This document shows, one piece after another, positions 12,675-21,292 of a stretch of 31,177 bases of DNA (the first letter of the stretch is position 1; each line of letters starts with the position of its first letter). The position numbers were made by a program, and so were the translations under genes. Location of the stretch: the IMG/VR virus record IMGVR_UViG_3300042549_004935, positions 1-31,177 of that record; one strand, written 5' to 3'. Source of the stretch: a virus. The notes under the pieces were generated by a model that was given only the letters and a program-made list of their open reading frames with translations, did no database searches and was not told where the DNA came from.

Positions 12675-15322
12675 TGAACCAAGTGATACTAACGCTAACG
12701 GATAGCAACGGCAACAGCGCGATTCTCGACCTTTACGAGAACGAGAAAATGCACCTCAACTACAAGTTCACGGACATTACCGACTTCGCTTCTGTTGGCA
12801 ATTACTCACAAGAATTTCGTGTTCCTGCAAGTGCAACGAATGTAGACTTCTTCGGTGCTATCTTCAACGTAAATTTCGACGGTTGGTTTGACTTTCGCAA
12901 GAAGGTTGAAGCGGTGTTGACTGTTAACACGATACCCATTGCAAGCGGTCACATTCAAGTTAAGAAGTTGTATTGGCAAACGGGCAAGTTGTTTGAATTC
13001 GAAGTTGTGTTTTTTGGTGAAGTACCAAACTTAGCGCGTCTACTCAACGAGAAAAAGTTGAAGGACATTGAGAGCATCGTTGCAGGCGACTTGGACTACG
13101 ACTTACTTCACGCAAACGTTGAAACACCACCTAACGAACACACGATATTAACGCTTTGCGACAAGTGGAATCTGACAGCGAACAATCCAGAAGGACAGCC
13201 AATTTATTGGCAGGATCAACCGTGGTACGAACCTTCGCAACCACTTTACGTTGGACACTTAACGCCTGCGGTAAAGGCGCAATACTTGTTCGACCAGATA
13301 ATGAACGACGCGGGCTTGCAATACACAAGCGACAATCTTGCGGGCTGTTTAGATAACGTCTACGTTCCATTCGTCAACGGACAATATTTGAATAGTTCGT
13401 TGGGGTTAAATGATAATGCAAGTACGTTGGCGTATGCAACAAATCAAACGTTTACATTTACACCAACAAATAACATTAAAAATCTTTATGCTCCATTAAC
13501 CGAATACGAAGACGCGGGCAACGACTGGAGTGGTGGTATTTATACCGCGCCTTTTAGTGGTCAATTTACTTTTCGAATTTGGGCAAACGGAACGGCAACT
13601 TCTTCAGGAAGCAACTATGTAACCGATTTAATTTTAAGTTATTTCTATTATGTAAACGATGTATTTGTAGATTCTACGTTTAGCAATTTTGTAGACAATT
13701 CAAATTTATATTCACACACTTTCTTAAAAGATAATACAGTTACTCTTTCGTTAAACGCAGGAGATACTTTGAAAATAAAAATTGAAGGTGTTGGTGGGGT
13801 TTATAACACTTCAACATTTGACATTGCATTTGTGGGTAACGGAGCGAATGATTACACAGGAACGGGCGTTGAGTTAGTAAGCGTTGGAACGGCGTTGACA
13901 GGCGACACTTGCGTAATGCAATTCAACGCTCCCGACATGAAACAAATAGATTTTATTACGTCGATTCAAAAAATGTTTAACCTCGTTTTCGTGGCCGACA
14001 AGACGCTTCCGAACACGCTTCGGATTGAACCAATGGTTGAGTACATCGCAAGCGGTAACACGTTAGACTGGTCGCAGAAATTAGACTTGTCGAAAGATAT
14101 TATGTATTCACCAACGACCGACCTTCAAAAGTCTAAGTTCTCTTTCACCTACACAGAAGACGGCGACTATTTCAATTCAATCTACAAAGACAACGGACGC
14201 ATCTACGGACGTTATGAAGTAACGGAATCAGATTTCGAAGTAATCAACGAGTTCGCAACAGGCGAAGAAAAAGTTGAGTTAGCATTCGCGTCCACACCTT
14301 CAGCACCTGTGGAAAATACGAACGTCGTTGTTCCTGTTTTTCTTAACGGCGAAGGTCAATTCGTTCAACCGAAACCGCGCATCCTGTATTACTTCGCCGA
14401 CTTCTTCGTGAATATGTACGATGAAGTTTCAGATAGCGTTATTGTTACGGCTGTAAAGTGTTTGAACAATTACTCGACAATGAACGCAACGGTAAGCGAC
14501 AAGGACTTAAACTTCGCTCCCGAAGTACCTATTCACACAATCATTGCGAACCCATACGAGAACCTTTACAACCGTTGGTGGCGTAACTACTACCGAGAGT
14601 TATTCGACGGTCAGGCGCGCATCTTAGAAGGAATGTTTGCACTAACGCTCAACGACGTTTTCACGTTTCAATTTAGCGACAAGATATGGATTATCGATTC
14701 TTGGTGGCGCGTTCTTGAAATCAACGGCTACGTTGTGGGTGAGCAAGACTTAACTAAAGTGAAACTCATTCGCGTACTCGACATCGACAACGGCTGCGAC
14801 CTTTTACCCGTGTCCGCTAACTTAGACCAGTCTTTAAATTGGGAAACACCGAACGGCGACCCTGCGACAATAACGCAAGAATGTTGTTTGCGTTTCGGCT
14901 ACAATTGGAACATAGCAAAGAACGATTGTTTCTCGCAGCCTAACGGCGGCACGCGTTCCTTCATTACGCAACAAGTTCCTTCGTTAGCACCAACGCGATT
15001 CGGTGCGCCTGTGAGCTTCAACGGTTCAATCACGCAACCAGTTAGAACAATAACGACTGACTACGTTGTAACGAATTTCGACAGAATGATTTTCGCAGAT
15101 ACAACGAGCAACGGCATAACTATTTACTTGCCTTCTGCAACAACAACGGCAGGACGTGAATTGATTATTCAACGCGTTGTTTCGGGGGCTAATCCACTAA
15201 CGGTACAAGCATACACAGGAGAAACGGTTGAGGGCAGCGGAAGCGTTACGTTGAGCGCAGCAGGTGACACAATAACAATTATATCAAATGGAACAGACTT
15301 CAAAGGAACTTCTACAAAATAA
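12671..15322 (+). CDS. Large baseplate/tail-hub-like protein (883 aa) with inserted jelly-roll module
   Basis: Residues 1-235 read as a conserved N-terminal tail domain (TDFASVGNYSQEFRVPAS; LFEFEVVFFGEVPNLARLL). Residues about 237-400 are an AT-rich beta module with a C1q/TNF-like opening (GIYTAPFSGQFTFRIW). The hub-like part resumes at about 405 (FNAPDMKQIDFITSIQKMFN). The last 100 residues (DYVVTNFDRMIFADTTSNGI) form a small beta tip domain seen at the ends of phage fibre proteins. It is probably the tail hub plus host contact. The start ATG 12671 gives an ATGA overlap. Confidence 0.7.
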   Translation: MMNQVILTLTDSNGNSAILDLYENEKMHLNYKFTDITDFASVGNYSQEFRVPASATNVDFFGAIFNVNFDGWFDFRKKVEAVLTVNTIPIASGHIQVKKLYWQTGKLFEFEVVFFGEVPNLARLLNEKKLKDIESIVAGDLDYDLLHANVETPPNEHTILTLCDKWNLTANNPEGQPIYWQDQPWYEPSQPLYVGHLTPAVKAQYLFDQIMNDAGLQYTSDNLAGCLDNVYVPFVNGQYLNSSLGLNDNASTLAYATNQTFTFTPTNNIKNLYAPLTEYEDAGNDWSGGIYTAPFSGQFTFRIWANGTATSSGSNYVTDLILSYFYYVNDVFVDSTFSNFVDNSNLYSHTFLKDNTVTLSLNAGDTLKIKIEGVGGVYNTSTFDIAFVGNGANDYTGTGVELVSVGTALTGDTCVMQFNAPDMKQIDFITSIQKMFNLVFVADKTLPNTLRIEPMVEYIASGNTLDWSQKLDLSKDIMYSPTTDLQKSKFSFTYTEDGDYFNSIYKDNGRIYGRYEVTESDFEVINEFATGEEKVELAFASTPSAPVENTNVVVPVFLNGEGQFVQPKPRILYYFADFFVNMYDEVSDSVIVTAVKCLNNYSTMNATVSDKDLNFAPEVPIHTIIANPYENLYNRWWRNYYRELFDGQARILEGMFALTLNDVFTFQFSDKIWIIDSWWRVLEINGYVVGEQDLTKVKLIRVLDIDNGCDLLPVSANLDQSLNWETPNGDPATITQECCLRFGYNWNIAKNDCFSQPNGGTRSFITQQVPSLAPTRFGAPVSFNGSITQPVRTITTDYVVTNFDRMIFADTTSNGITIYLPSATTTAGRELIIQRVVSGANPLTVQAYTGETVEGSGSVTLSAAGDTITIISNGTDFKGTSTK

Positions 15323-15506
15323 GGCAGGCGCAATGGTCGCCTGTTTAGAGTTCATAAAACTAAACGTTAAAAGCGAAAGCAACTACGGACGCATAGCGAA
15401 CGGCAAACGCAAGCTGAAAATGTGGAAACATTACGCATGGAGAACAACGCTAATTTCCGCAAACGTAGCCTTTTGGATATTTATATTTTATAAACTACTA
15501 TTCTAA
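15288..15506 (+). CDS. Small membrane protein between baseplate and tape-measure genes (72 aa)
   Basis: Starting at ATG 15288, inside the end of the baseplate gene, the 72-residue protein has a helical start (QTSKELLQNKAGAMVACLEF), a basic middle (GRIANGKRKLKMWKHY) and a C-terminal transmembrane segment (SANVAFWIFIFYKLLF). ATG 15333 is an alternative without overlap. Its TAA abuts the next ATG (TAAATG). It may sit in the host membrane and help DNA entry or be expressed late; this is speculation. Confidence 0.6.
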   Translation: MEQTSKELLQNKAGAMVACLEFIKLNVKSESNYGRIANGKRKLKMWKHYAWRTTLISANVAFWIFIFYKLLF

Positions 15507-17861
15507 ATGGCTAATACAATAGACTTCAATGTTAACAGTAATGCGGTAACGGTATTAAACCAAACCACAGTTGCTGCTGAAAATACGGCGAAAGGATTTA
15601 CAAGCGCGAAGGCTGAATTGCGCGCGTTGCAACAACAGTTGTTAACGATGGATCAAAGTAGCGCGGAGTTTAAGAAAGCTTCCGCGCGTGCTGCTGAATT
15701 GAAGGACAACATTTCCGACTTATCTGCGGAGATTAACGCAAATGCAGGTAACGCTTTCGAAGGTCTTTCGAACAACGTTGGTTTGTTTGGTTCACGTTTG
15801 ATGTCGCTCGACTTAAAAGGAGCAGGGCAAGCGTTAACAAACATGGGCGGCGCTGTAAAAAATATAAATTTCGCAACTGTAAAAGAGGAACTTGGCGGAA
15901 TGATTAAAGGCGTTTGGAATTTGGCCAAAGCTTTACTTGCTAATCCAATATTCTTGCTTGTAGGAGTTATTGCAGCGATCGCAATGAATTGGGATGCGCT
16001 GGTTAAGCTATGGAACACAAGCGATATTGAAAAATTAAAACAAGCACAAGCGGCGCTTGAAGGACAAAACAAAGCTATCAATGAACAGATAGCACTTGAA
16101 AAGGCACGCGGTAAATATGGGGAAGAAACATATTACCGACAAACGCAAATATTGCGTAATGAGATTGAAATATTCAAGCTCAAAGAAAAGCAAATGGAAC
16201 TTGAAGGGGAAAGTGAAGAGGCACAAAAAGCAAATGAGGAAAGACAAAAAAAAGTTCTTGACTTAAAAAAATTACAAGTTGAAGCGGATGGAAAAATATA
16301 TCAAGCAGTTGAAAATGCCAAAGGTGCGTTAGATCCAGTTATTGCTTTACAACAGAAAAAAACAGATGCGGCAAAAGAGGAACTTGGCGCATTGGAATTA
16401 ATCAAACAACGCCAACAAGATCAGAGCGCGGATATTCAAACCATGACTGGCGAAATGGGCAAATACCAAGCGTTGTTAGGGAAGGAAAAAACGTTGAGAG
16501 ATAAATTGCAAGGATTGGTTGAACGCGGTATTATGACACGTGGCCAAGCAATGCAAATGGAAGCGCAAGCCGGTAATTCACAGAACAAGTCAAAGCAAAT
16601 TCAGCAAGATATAAACAAACTGATCCAAGATAAAATTGCTGGAATTGATGGTGAAATAAAGGGAATTGGTTTAGCCAATGGCGGTTATGCGGAACAGATG
16701 CGAATATTGCAAGAGGCGGCAAATAAAAAGATGGATGCCGTTAAAAGCGAAGAACAAATTGCAGCTGAGAAAGAAACAGAAAGAAAAAAAGAAGAAGCGG
16801 CGGCGGAGTCAAAACGTAAAAGAGATCAACGCGCGGCGGATGCAGAATCAAAGCGAAAAGAGATTCAACAACAAACGCTTGAGATCCATAAACAAATTGA
16901 TGAATACAATAGAAAGAATTTATCTGATAAGGATAAAGAACTTTTTTTACTTGATGAAAAATATAAAAAAGAACGTAAGATTTTAGAGCAAAGTGCGGAA
17001 GGTAAAAAGTTATTACTTCAATACGACGAACAATATTTAATTGCAAAACAAGAGCTTGAAGCAAAGTATGAAAAGATTGCAAATGAAAAACGTATTGCCC
17101 AAGCGGATGCTGAATTTGCCTTACTTCAAGAGCTTGAAACAGATCAACAAACGAAAGAAGTTAATGCGCTTATTGCATCTTATGAAGCAAAATTCCTTGT
17201 TGCAAAGGACAATGCCGATCTGGAAAAACAACTAACAGAACAATTTGAAATTGACAAGAATGCGATTGTAAAAAAATATCGCGACAAGCAGAATGAAGAG
17301 AACGCCATTGCCGCGGCAAAAGAACTAGAAGACACTAAAAAATCGGAAGCGGAAATATCAGCAGCAAAACAAGCAGCGCAAGACTTCAGACTGAAGCAAT
17401 TAGGCGACTCATTCGCAGCACTTGGAGCGTTAAACGACGCGTTCACAAAGAAGGGACAACAACAATCGAAGAAACAATTTCAGATTCAAAAAGCGTTGAA
17501 TCTCGCGTCGGCTGTAGTCGATACTTACGGTGGTATCAACAAGGCGTTGAACGACAAGACAATGCCTTCAACAACGGCTCGTATTATACAAGCGTCAATC
17601 GTTGGCGCAATGGGACTGGCTAACGTAATAAAAATATCAAAGACGGAATACGGAAACGCAAGCGCACCTTCGGGAACATCACCAAGCGCGGGCGGTGGTG
17701 GCGACGGTGGCACAACAGCTCCTTCACCTGCGAACTTCGCCTTCTTGCAAAACCAACCCAACCAACAACCACCGCTTCAGGCGTACGTCGTAGGAACGCA
17801 GGTGTCGAGCAATTTAGAAGCGCAACAATTAATTCAAAATCAATCTCGCTTAGGCGGTTAA
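15507..17861 (+). CDS. Tape measure protein (784 aa)
   Basis: Long helical protein. Residues 20-80 are coiled coil (KAELRALQQQLLTMDQ), 143-161 a transmembrane-like segment (LLANPIFLLVGVIAAIAM), about 170-620 a Lys/Glu/Gln-rich coiled coil, and the end a Gly/Ala/Pro-rich tail. This is the tape-measure layout: it sets tail length and enters the cell envelope at injection. At roughly 1.5 A per residue the tail would be near 118 nm. The middle (about 16030-17380) is much more AT-rich, with GAT in place of GAC and several GATC sites, suggesting recombination. Confidence 0.85.
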   Translation: MANTIDFNVNSNAVTVLNQTTVAAENTAKGFTSAKAELRALQQQLLTMDQSSAEFKKASARAAELKDNISDLSAEINANAGNAFEGLSNNVGLFGSRLMSLDLKGAGQALTNMGGAVKNINFATVKEELGGMIKGVWNLAKALLANPIFLLVGVIAAIAMNWDALVKLWNTSDIEKLKQAQAALEGQNKAINEQIALEKARGKYGEETYYRQTQILRNEIEIFKLKEKQMELEGESEEAQKANEERQKKVLDLKKLQVEADGKIYQAVENAKGALDPVIALQQKKTDAAKEELGALELIKQRQQDQSADIQTMTGEMGKYQALLGKEKTLRDKLQGLVERGIMTRGQAMQMEAQAGNSQNKSKQIQQDINKLIQDKIAGIDGEIKGIGLANGGYAEQMRILQEAANKKMDAVKSEEQIAAEKETERKKEEAAAESKRKRDQRAADAESKRKEIQQQTLEIHKQIDEYNRKNLSDKDKELFLLDEKYKKERKILEQSAEGKKLLLQYDEQYLIAKQELEAKYEKIANEKRIAQADAEFALLQELETDQQTKEVNALIASYEAKFLVAKDNADLEKQLTEQFEIDKNAIVKKYRDKQNEENAIAAAKELEDTKKSEAEISAAKQAAQDFRLKQLGDSFAALGALNDAFTKKGQQQSKKQFQIQKALNLASAVVDTYGGINKALNDKTMPSTTARIIQASIVGAMGLANVIKISKTEYGNASAPSGTSPSAGGGGDGGTTAPSPANFAFLQNQPNQQPPLQAYVVGTQVSSNLEAQQLIQNQSRLGG

Positions 17862-17871
17862 AAAAAACAAT

Positions 17872-18459
17872 ATGAAAAAAATTAAAGTTATTGAATACGG
17901 AATCGACGACGCTGGTCTGTTAGGCGTGTTCGCAATTTCCGTAGTTGAACAACCCGCAATCGGTGTTGACTTTGTAGCACTAAGCGAACAACACAGCGTG
18001 AAGTTCAAAGAAGATTTCAGAGGTCTTTTGTACGGAGCGTTACTTATTCCCGACCAACTCATTTACAGACGCGACGACAAGACCGAAGAAGAATACTACG
18101 TTAAGTATTCGAAGGACACCATTCGCGCCATTGCTTACAATTACTTGAAGCAAAACATGACCAACAACGCAACGGTTGAACACGCGAAAACTGTTGAAGG
18201 TGTGTCGCTTGTCGAGACGTGGATAATCGAAGGCGAGAACGACAAGTCTAAAAACTTTGGCTTCGACCTACCGGAAGGAACGTGGTTCGGTTGCATGAAG
18301 GTCGAGAACGACGAAGTGAAGCAACAGATCCAAAACAAAGAAGTTCTTGGTTTCTCAATCGAAGGAAACTTTGCCGTTGAGAAAGAAATGTACATGAGTA
18401 AGCACGACGAATTTGCTGCCATTCTTGACGAAATAAACGAACTTCTAAAAGGCGAATAA
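17872..18459 (+). CDS. XkdF-like prohead maturation protease
   Basis: The 195-residue protein contains the run GLLYGALLIPDQLIYRR (about 49-65), then YVKYSKDTIRAIAYNYLK, TVEHAKTVEGVSLVETWIIE with a conserved-looking His, DKSKNFGFDLPEGTW and NKEVLGFSIEGNFAVEKE. This pattern matches the XkdF (PBSX) putative serine protease domain, used as a head maturation protease. Placement directly before scaffold and capsid genes fits. Short spacing after the tape-measure gene suggests one transcript. Confidence 0.8.
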   Translation: MKKIKVIEYGIDDAGLLGVFAISVVEQPAIGVDFVALSEQHSVKFKEDFRGLLYGALLIPDQLIYRRDDKTEEEYYVKYSKDTIRAIAYNYLKQNMTNNATVEHAKTVEGVSLVETWIIEGENDKSKNFGFDLPEGTWFGCMKVENDEVKQQIQNKEVLGFSIEGNFAVEKEMYMSKHDEFAAILDEINELLKGE

Positions 18460-18460
18460 G

Positions 18461-18637
18461 ATGAATATTGAAACGGGTGGGTTTCTGAAGTTGGAACTAT
18501 TCAACGACGACGCTAACCTGTTTCTTCTTGCACTCACAAAGATTACAAAAGAAGGTGCTGCAATGGGTTTTAAGACGTATGGATTGAACGAACAGGAAGT
18601 GAAGGTACTGAATGACATTCTCGAAAATTTAGGATAA
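18461..18637 (+). CDS. Small hypothetical protein (58 aa)
   Basis: ATG 18461 directly follows the protease stop. The 58 residues begin MNIETGGFLKLELFNDDANL and form two helices, the last one NEQEVKVLNDILENLG. It lies between protease and scaffold genes, so a minor head-assembly role is possible but not shown. The strong hairpin at 18641-18664 begins right after its stop. Confidence 0.6.
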   Translation: MNIETGGFLKLELFNDDANLFLLALTKITKEGAAMGFKTYGLNEQEVKVLNDILENLG

Positions 18638-18640
18638 AAA

Positions 18641-18664
18641 AACGGGGGTAACTACTCCCCCGTT
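18641..18664. terminator. Strong G/C hairpin between protease and scaffold genes
   Basis: AACGGGGG (18641-18648) and CCCCCGTT (18657-18664) pair perfectly around TAACTACT. On the plus strand an A run precedes and no T run follows, so it may be a partial terminator or an mRNA-processing or stabilising hairpin upstream of the capsid genes. On the minus strand it would be a canonical terminator, with the T run downstream. Confidence 0.6.
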
Positions 18665-18761
18665 CAAACCTAAAATCAAAATGTAATCAATGAAAAATCG
18701 AATTACGAAACAAATCTACGACATTTTATATCTAATCATCAAACAAACAATTAACAGAATT

Positions 18762-19319
18762 ATGAATTTACGAGAAAAAGTAAACGCACTATTCGCGAAA
18801 CACAACGTATCACTCACAGCGGAAGAAACCGTTGTTGACGTGAAGCAAATGGTTGAGGCGATTCTTGCAGACGGAACGAGTATCTACTCGGACAGCGACA
18901 CTTGGGCTACTGGTGTTCGTGTATTAACAAAGGACGCAGACGGCAATGAAGTCGTTGTTGCGGACGGAGAATACACAACAGCAGAAGGCGTTATTGTAGT
19001 CGTTGCAGACGGACTACTTGTTGAACTTAAGCCAATGGTTGAAGAAGAACCAGAGGTTGAAGTTGAAGAAGAAAAACAGTCTACGGACGAATCACTAAGC
19101 AAAGAGGTTGAAGGACTTCTTTCGTTGGTTGCTAAGTTGGAAAGCGAACTTTCAGAAGCTAAAAAAGCGAATGAGAATCTTTCTAGCGAAGTAACAAAAT
19201 TAAGCGCACAGCCTGCTGCGACTTCTATCAAAGAAGTAAAGCAAGCAAAACAAACACCTTCTAAGCCATACCACAAAATGAGCGCAGAAGAACGTTTCTT
19301 ATTCAATCTTAAAAAATAA
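18762..19319 (+). CDS. Putative capsid scaffold protein (185 aa)
   Basis: I start it at ATG 18762 (MNLREKVNALFAKHN), with an A-rich leader; ATG 18690 would add 24 odd residues. Residues about 35-95 hold an ILADGTSIYSDSDTWATGV / VVVADGEYTTAEGVIVVVA unit that I associate with Bacteroidota phage head proteins. Residues 95-165 are acidic then coiled coil (VAKLESELSEAKKANENL), ending in a basic tail, as in scaffolding proteins that plug the inner capsid surface. It sits just before the major capsid gene. Confidence 0.7.
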   Translation: MNLREKVNALFAKHNVSLTAEETVVDVKQMVEAILADGTSIYSDSDTWATGVRVLTKDADGNEVVVADGEYTTAEGVIVVVADGLLVELKPMVEEEPEVEVEEEKQSTDESLSKEVEGLLSLVAKLESELSEAKKANENLSSEVTKLSAQPAATSIKEVKQAKQTPSKPYHKMSAEERFLFNLKK

Positions 19320-19339
19320 AAAAAAACAAACAATAAAAA

Positions 19340-20242
19340 ATGGCTACTACAACAAGTTTGACCACCACGTATGCTGGTCGCGAAGCAGCAGGATATATCC
19401 GCGCTGCGTTTTTAAGCAACGAATCGCTTACTGCGGTTACAATCAAAGAGAATATCGAATACAAGCAAGTTGTTCGTCGTCTAGTTGACGAAGTAACTTT
19501 CGCAAATGCTACTTGCGACTTTACAGCAACAGGAACGGTAACACTTTCTGAGCGTATCTTAACACTTGAAAAATTCCAAGTACATCGTCAACTTTGCAAG
19601 AAAGATTTCTTAATCGATTGGGAAGCGCGTTCAGAGCAGAACGGAGAGCTTCACGCTTCTTTGAGTGATGCTTTAATTGCTAACGTAATGGCGGGTGTTG
19701 CAGCACGCAACGAGGTATTGATATGGCAGGGTGTTAACGCTAACGCTGGTGAGTACGCAGGTTTCGAAACTTTGTTCTTAGCTGACGCTGCTGTTCTTGA
19801 CGTTGATGCTCCAGAAGCAATCACTTCTGCAAACGTTATCGAAGAAATGGGTAAACTTGTTCTAACCCTTCCAACACGCGTTCGTCGTGCAACTGAAAAG
19901 CCTGTAATCGCAGTTTCTTCAAACGTTGCTGAGGCATACAGAAGCGCAATTCTTGGTCTTGGTGGTGGATACTACCTTTATCAAGGAGAATCAGTTGTAA
20001 TGAACTGGCAGGGTCAATACGACGTTATTGAGTGCCCAGGAATGAGCGACGACACAATGGCGTTTTACCAAAAGAGCAACCTTTGGTTCGGTACTAACTT
20101 ACTTGACCAATGGAACAACGTTGCTGTTTTAGATATGTACCAATACGACCTTTCTGACAACGTTCGTTTCGCAGCTTCTTTCTTCGCAGGTGTTCAGTAC
20201 GGTTTCGGTGACGAGATTGCATTCTACCAATACACTGCCTAA
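19340..20242 (+). CDS. Major capsid protein (HK97-type fold likely)
   Basis: A 300-residue protein with N-terminal TTTSLTTTYAGREAAGYI, a long central region (GVAARNEVLIWQGVNANAGE, FETLFLADAAVLDVD), then PTRVRRATEKPVIAVSSNVAEA and an aromatic C-terminus (VRFAASFFAGVQYGFGDEI). Length, the late P-domain-like strand and helix pattern, and position after protease and scaffold point to the major capsid. It is followed by a clear terminator. Codon use favours abundant-tRNA codons (CTT, CGT, GCT) more than its neighbours, consistent with very high expression. Confidence 0.85.
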   Translation: MATTTSLTTTYAGREAAGYIRAAFLSNESLTAVTIKENIEYKQVVRRLVDEVTFANATCDFTATGTVTLSERILTLEKFQVHRQLCKKDFLIDWEARSEQNGELHASLSDALIANVMAGVAARNEVLIWQGVNANAGEYAGFETLFLADAAVLDVDAPEAITSANVIEEMGKLVLTLPTRVRRATEKPVIAVSSNVAEAYRSAILGLGGGYYLYQGESVVMNWQGQYDVIECPGMSDDTMAFYQKSNLWFGTNLLDQWNNVAVLDMYQYDLSDNVRFAASFFAGVQYGFGDEIAFYQYTA

Positions 20243-20269
20243 TCAATACCATTCTAACCCTTGCATAAT

Positions 20270-20300
20270 AGAGGTAGCGGCTAAACACCGCTCCTCTTTT
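20270..20300 (+). terminator. Intrinsic terminator after the major capsid gene
   Basis: AGAGG-T-AGCGG (20270-20280) pairs with CCGCT-CCTCT (20288-20297), one bulged T, 7-base loop CTAAACA, followed by TTTT. With the hairpin at 20849 it frames a strong capsid transcript. Confidence 0.75.
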
Positions 20301-20322
20301 GTGCTAATAAAAACATACAAAT

Positions 20323-20835
20323 ATGGCAAATTGCGAGTTAACGACGGGCATCTTACTTGAGTGCAAAGATGCGATTGGTGGAATTAAGCAAATCGTTCTT
20401 GCGGATTGGTCTGTAGTAAATCTTGACACGGTTACAATTAACGCAACAACGGAAATCGTTACAGCGTTACCCGTTGAAGATTTTTACGGATACCAACTTC
20501 CAACGCAAACAGGATCGTTCGAAGAAACAATAAACTTCAACCGCGACGCAGGTACAATTTTCTACACGCAAACGGTAAACGTTATGTTGCAGAAATTAAC
20601 CGCTGCAAAGCGTTTAGAATTACAAGGTGTCGCGACAAGTCGCGTGGTCGTTTTTGTAAACGATACAAACAACAATTGGTGGGCTGTTGGTCTTGAATAC
20701 GGAGCAGACCTTTCCACTTCAACAGCTGCGACTGGAACGGTTTTGGGTGACGCAAATGGTTTTACACTCGCGTTCGTTCACGAATCACCGAAGCGCGCTT
20801 ACTTGTTAGCGGCTGCACCTTCACCGATTCTTTAA
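20323..20835 (+). CDS. Structural protein, candidate tail tube or head decoration (170 aa)
   Basis: Beta-rich, starting ANCELTTGILLECKDAIGG, with QTGSFEETINFNRDAGTIFY in the middle and GTVLGDANGFTLAFVHESP near the end. I associate this start (CxLTTG...CKD..GGIKQ) with an abundant structural protein of Bacteroidota siphophages, often thought to be the tail tube. Own terminators on both sides suggest high expression. A head decoration protein is the alternative, given its place next to the capsid gene. Confidence 0.65.
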   Translation: MANCELTTGILLECKDAIGGIKQIVLADWSVVNLDTVTINATTEIVTALPVEDFYGYQLPTQTGSFEETINFNRDAGTIFYTQTVNVMLQKLTAAKRLELQGVATSRVVVFVNDTNNNWWAVGLEYGADLSTSTAATGTVLGDANGFTLAFVHESPKRAYLLAAAPSPIL

Positions 20836-20848
20836 TAAAAACTTTTAC

Positions 20849-20877
20849 ACACATAGGGACAAAGCGTCCCTACGTGT
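20849..20877 (+). terminator. Intrinsic terminator-like hairpin after the 20323 gene
   Basis: ACAC-A-TAGGGAC (20849-20860) pairs with GTCCCTA-C-GTGT (20866-20877), a single mismatch and loop AAAGC. TGTAATTTT follows. Eleven pairs make it the most stable hairpin in the head module. Confidence 0.7.
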
Positions 20878-20907
20878 TGTAATTTTAACGTAAAGGGAAA
20901 AGATAGA

Positions 20908-21291
20908 ATGGTTTATCTCAACACAAATACAGCGAATCAATACGCGTGGCTTTCGTTAGATGAAGGACGTGCCTATTTCAACGTTGCCTTTACTCATTAT
21001 CTTCTTGTCATGACTTACGAAATGACAGGTGAACAACTCGCGCAAGTGGTCGAAGTAATAAACGAGAACGAACGCGTAACTAAAATAAGACTTACAACCG
21101 TTGGTTTGGTCGATGCAGGACGTTATCATTACGAAGTGTACGGACAAAACAGCAGCAGCAATATAGACCCAACCAACGCTTCCGTCGTTGGTTTGATTGA
21201 GAAAGGGTTAATGATTTTACAAGACGGAACAATTTTCTTTGACGTTTCTTCGCCAACGATTCCCGTTGACGTAATTTATACAGGTGCATAA
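20908..21291 (+). CDS. Small structural-type protein (127 aa)
   Basis: The 127-residue protein is beta-rich: a strand pair with THYLLVMTYEMTGEQLAQVV, then KIRLTTVGLVDAGRYHYEVY, and an end FFDVSSPTIPVDVIYTGA. Immunoglobulin-like spacing of strands (RYHYEVYGQNSSS) suggests a surface or connector protein. It lies between the abundant structural gene and the portal. I cannot name a family. The portal ATG lies one base after its stop. Confidence 0.55.
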   Translation: MVYLNTNTANQYAWLSLDEGRAYFNVAFTHYLLVMTYEMTGEQLAQVVEVINENERVTKIRLTTVGLVDAGRYHYEVYGQNSSSNIDPTNASVVGLIEKGLMILQDGTIFFDVSSPTIPVDVIYTGA

Positions 21292-21292
21292 C

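Noticed and set aside
15653-16081. Long minus-strand frame inside the tape-measure gene
   Set aside because: Mirror of a Lys/Glu/Ala-rich coiled coil; no leader and wrong strand for this arm.
18690-18761. Earlier ATG for the scaffold candidate
   Set aside because: The 24 extra residues are unlike the rest, while ATG 18762 has a good A-rich leader.
19340-20242. Possible diversity-generating retroelement or CRISPR features
   Set aside because: No reverse transcriptase, template/variable repeat pair, or regularly spaced repeats were found anywhere in the window.
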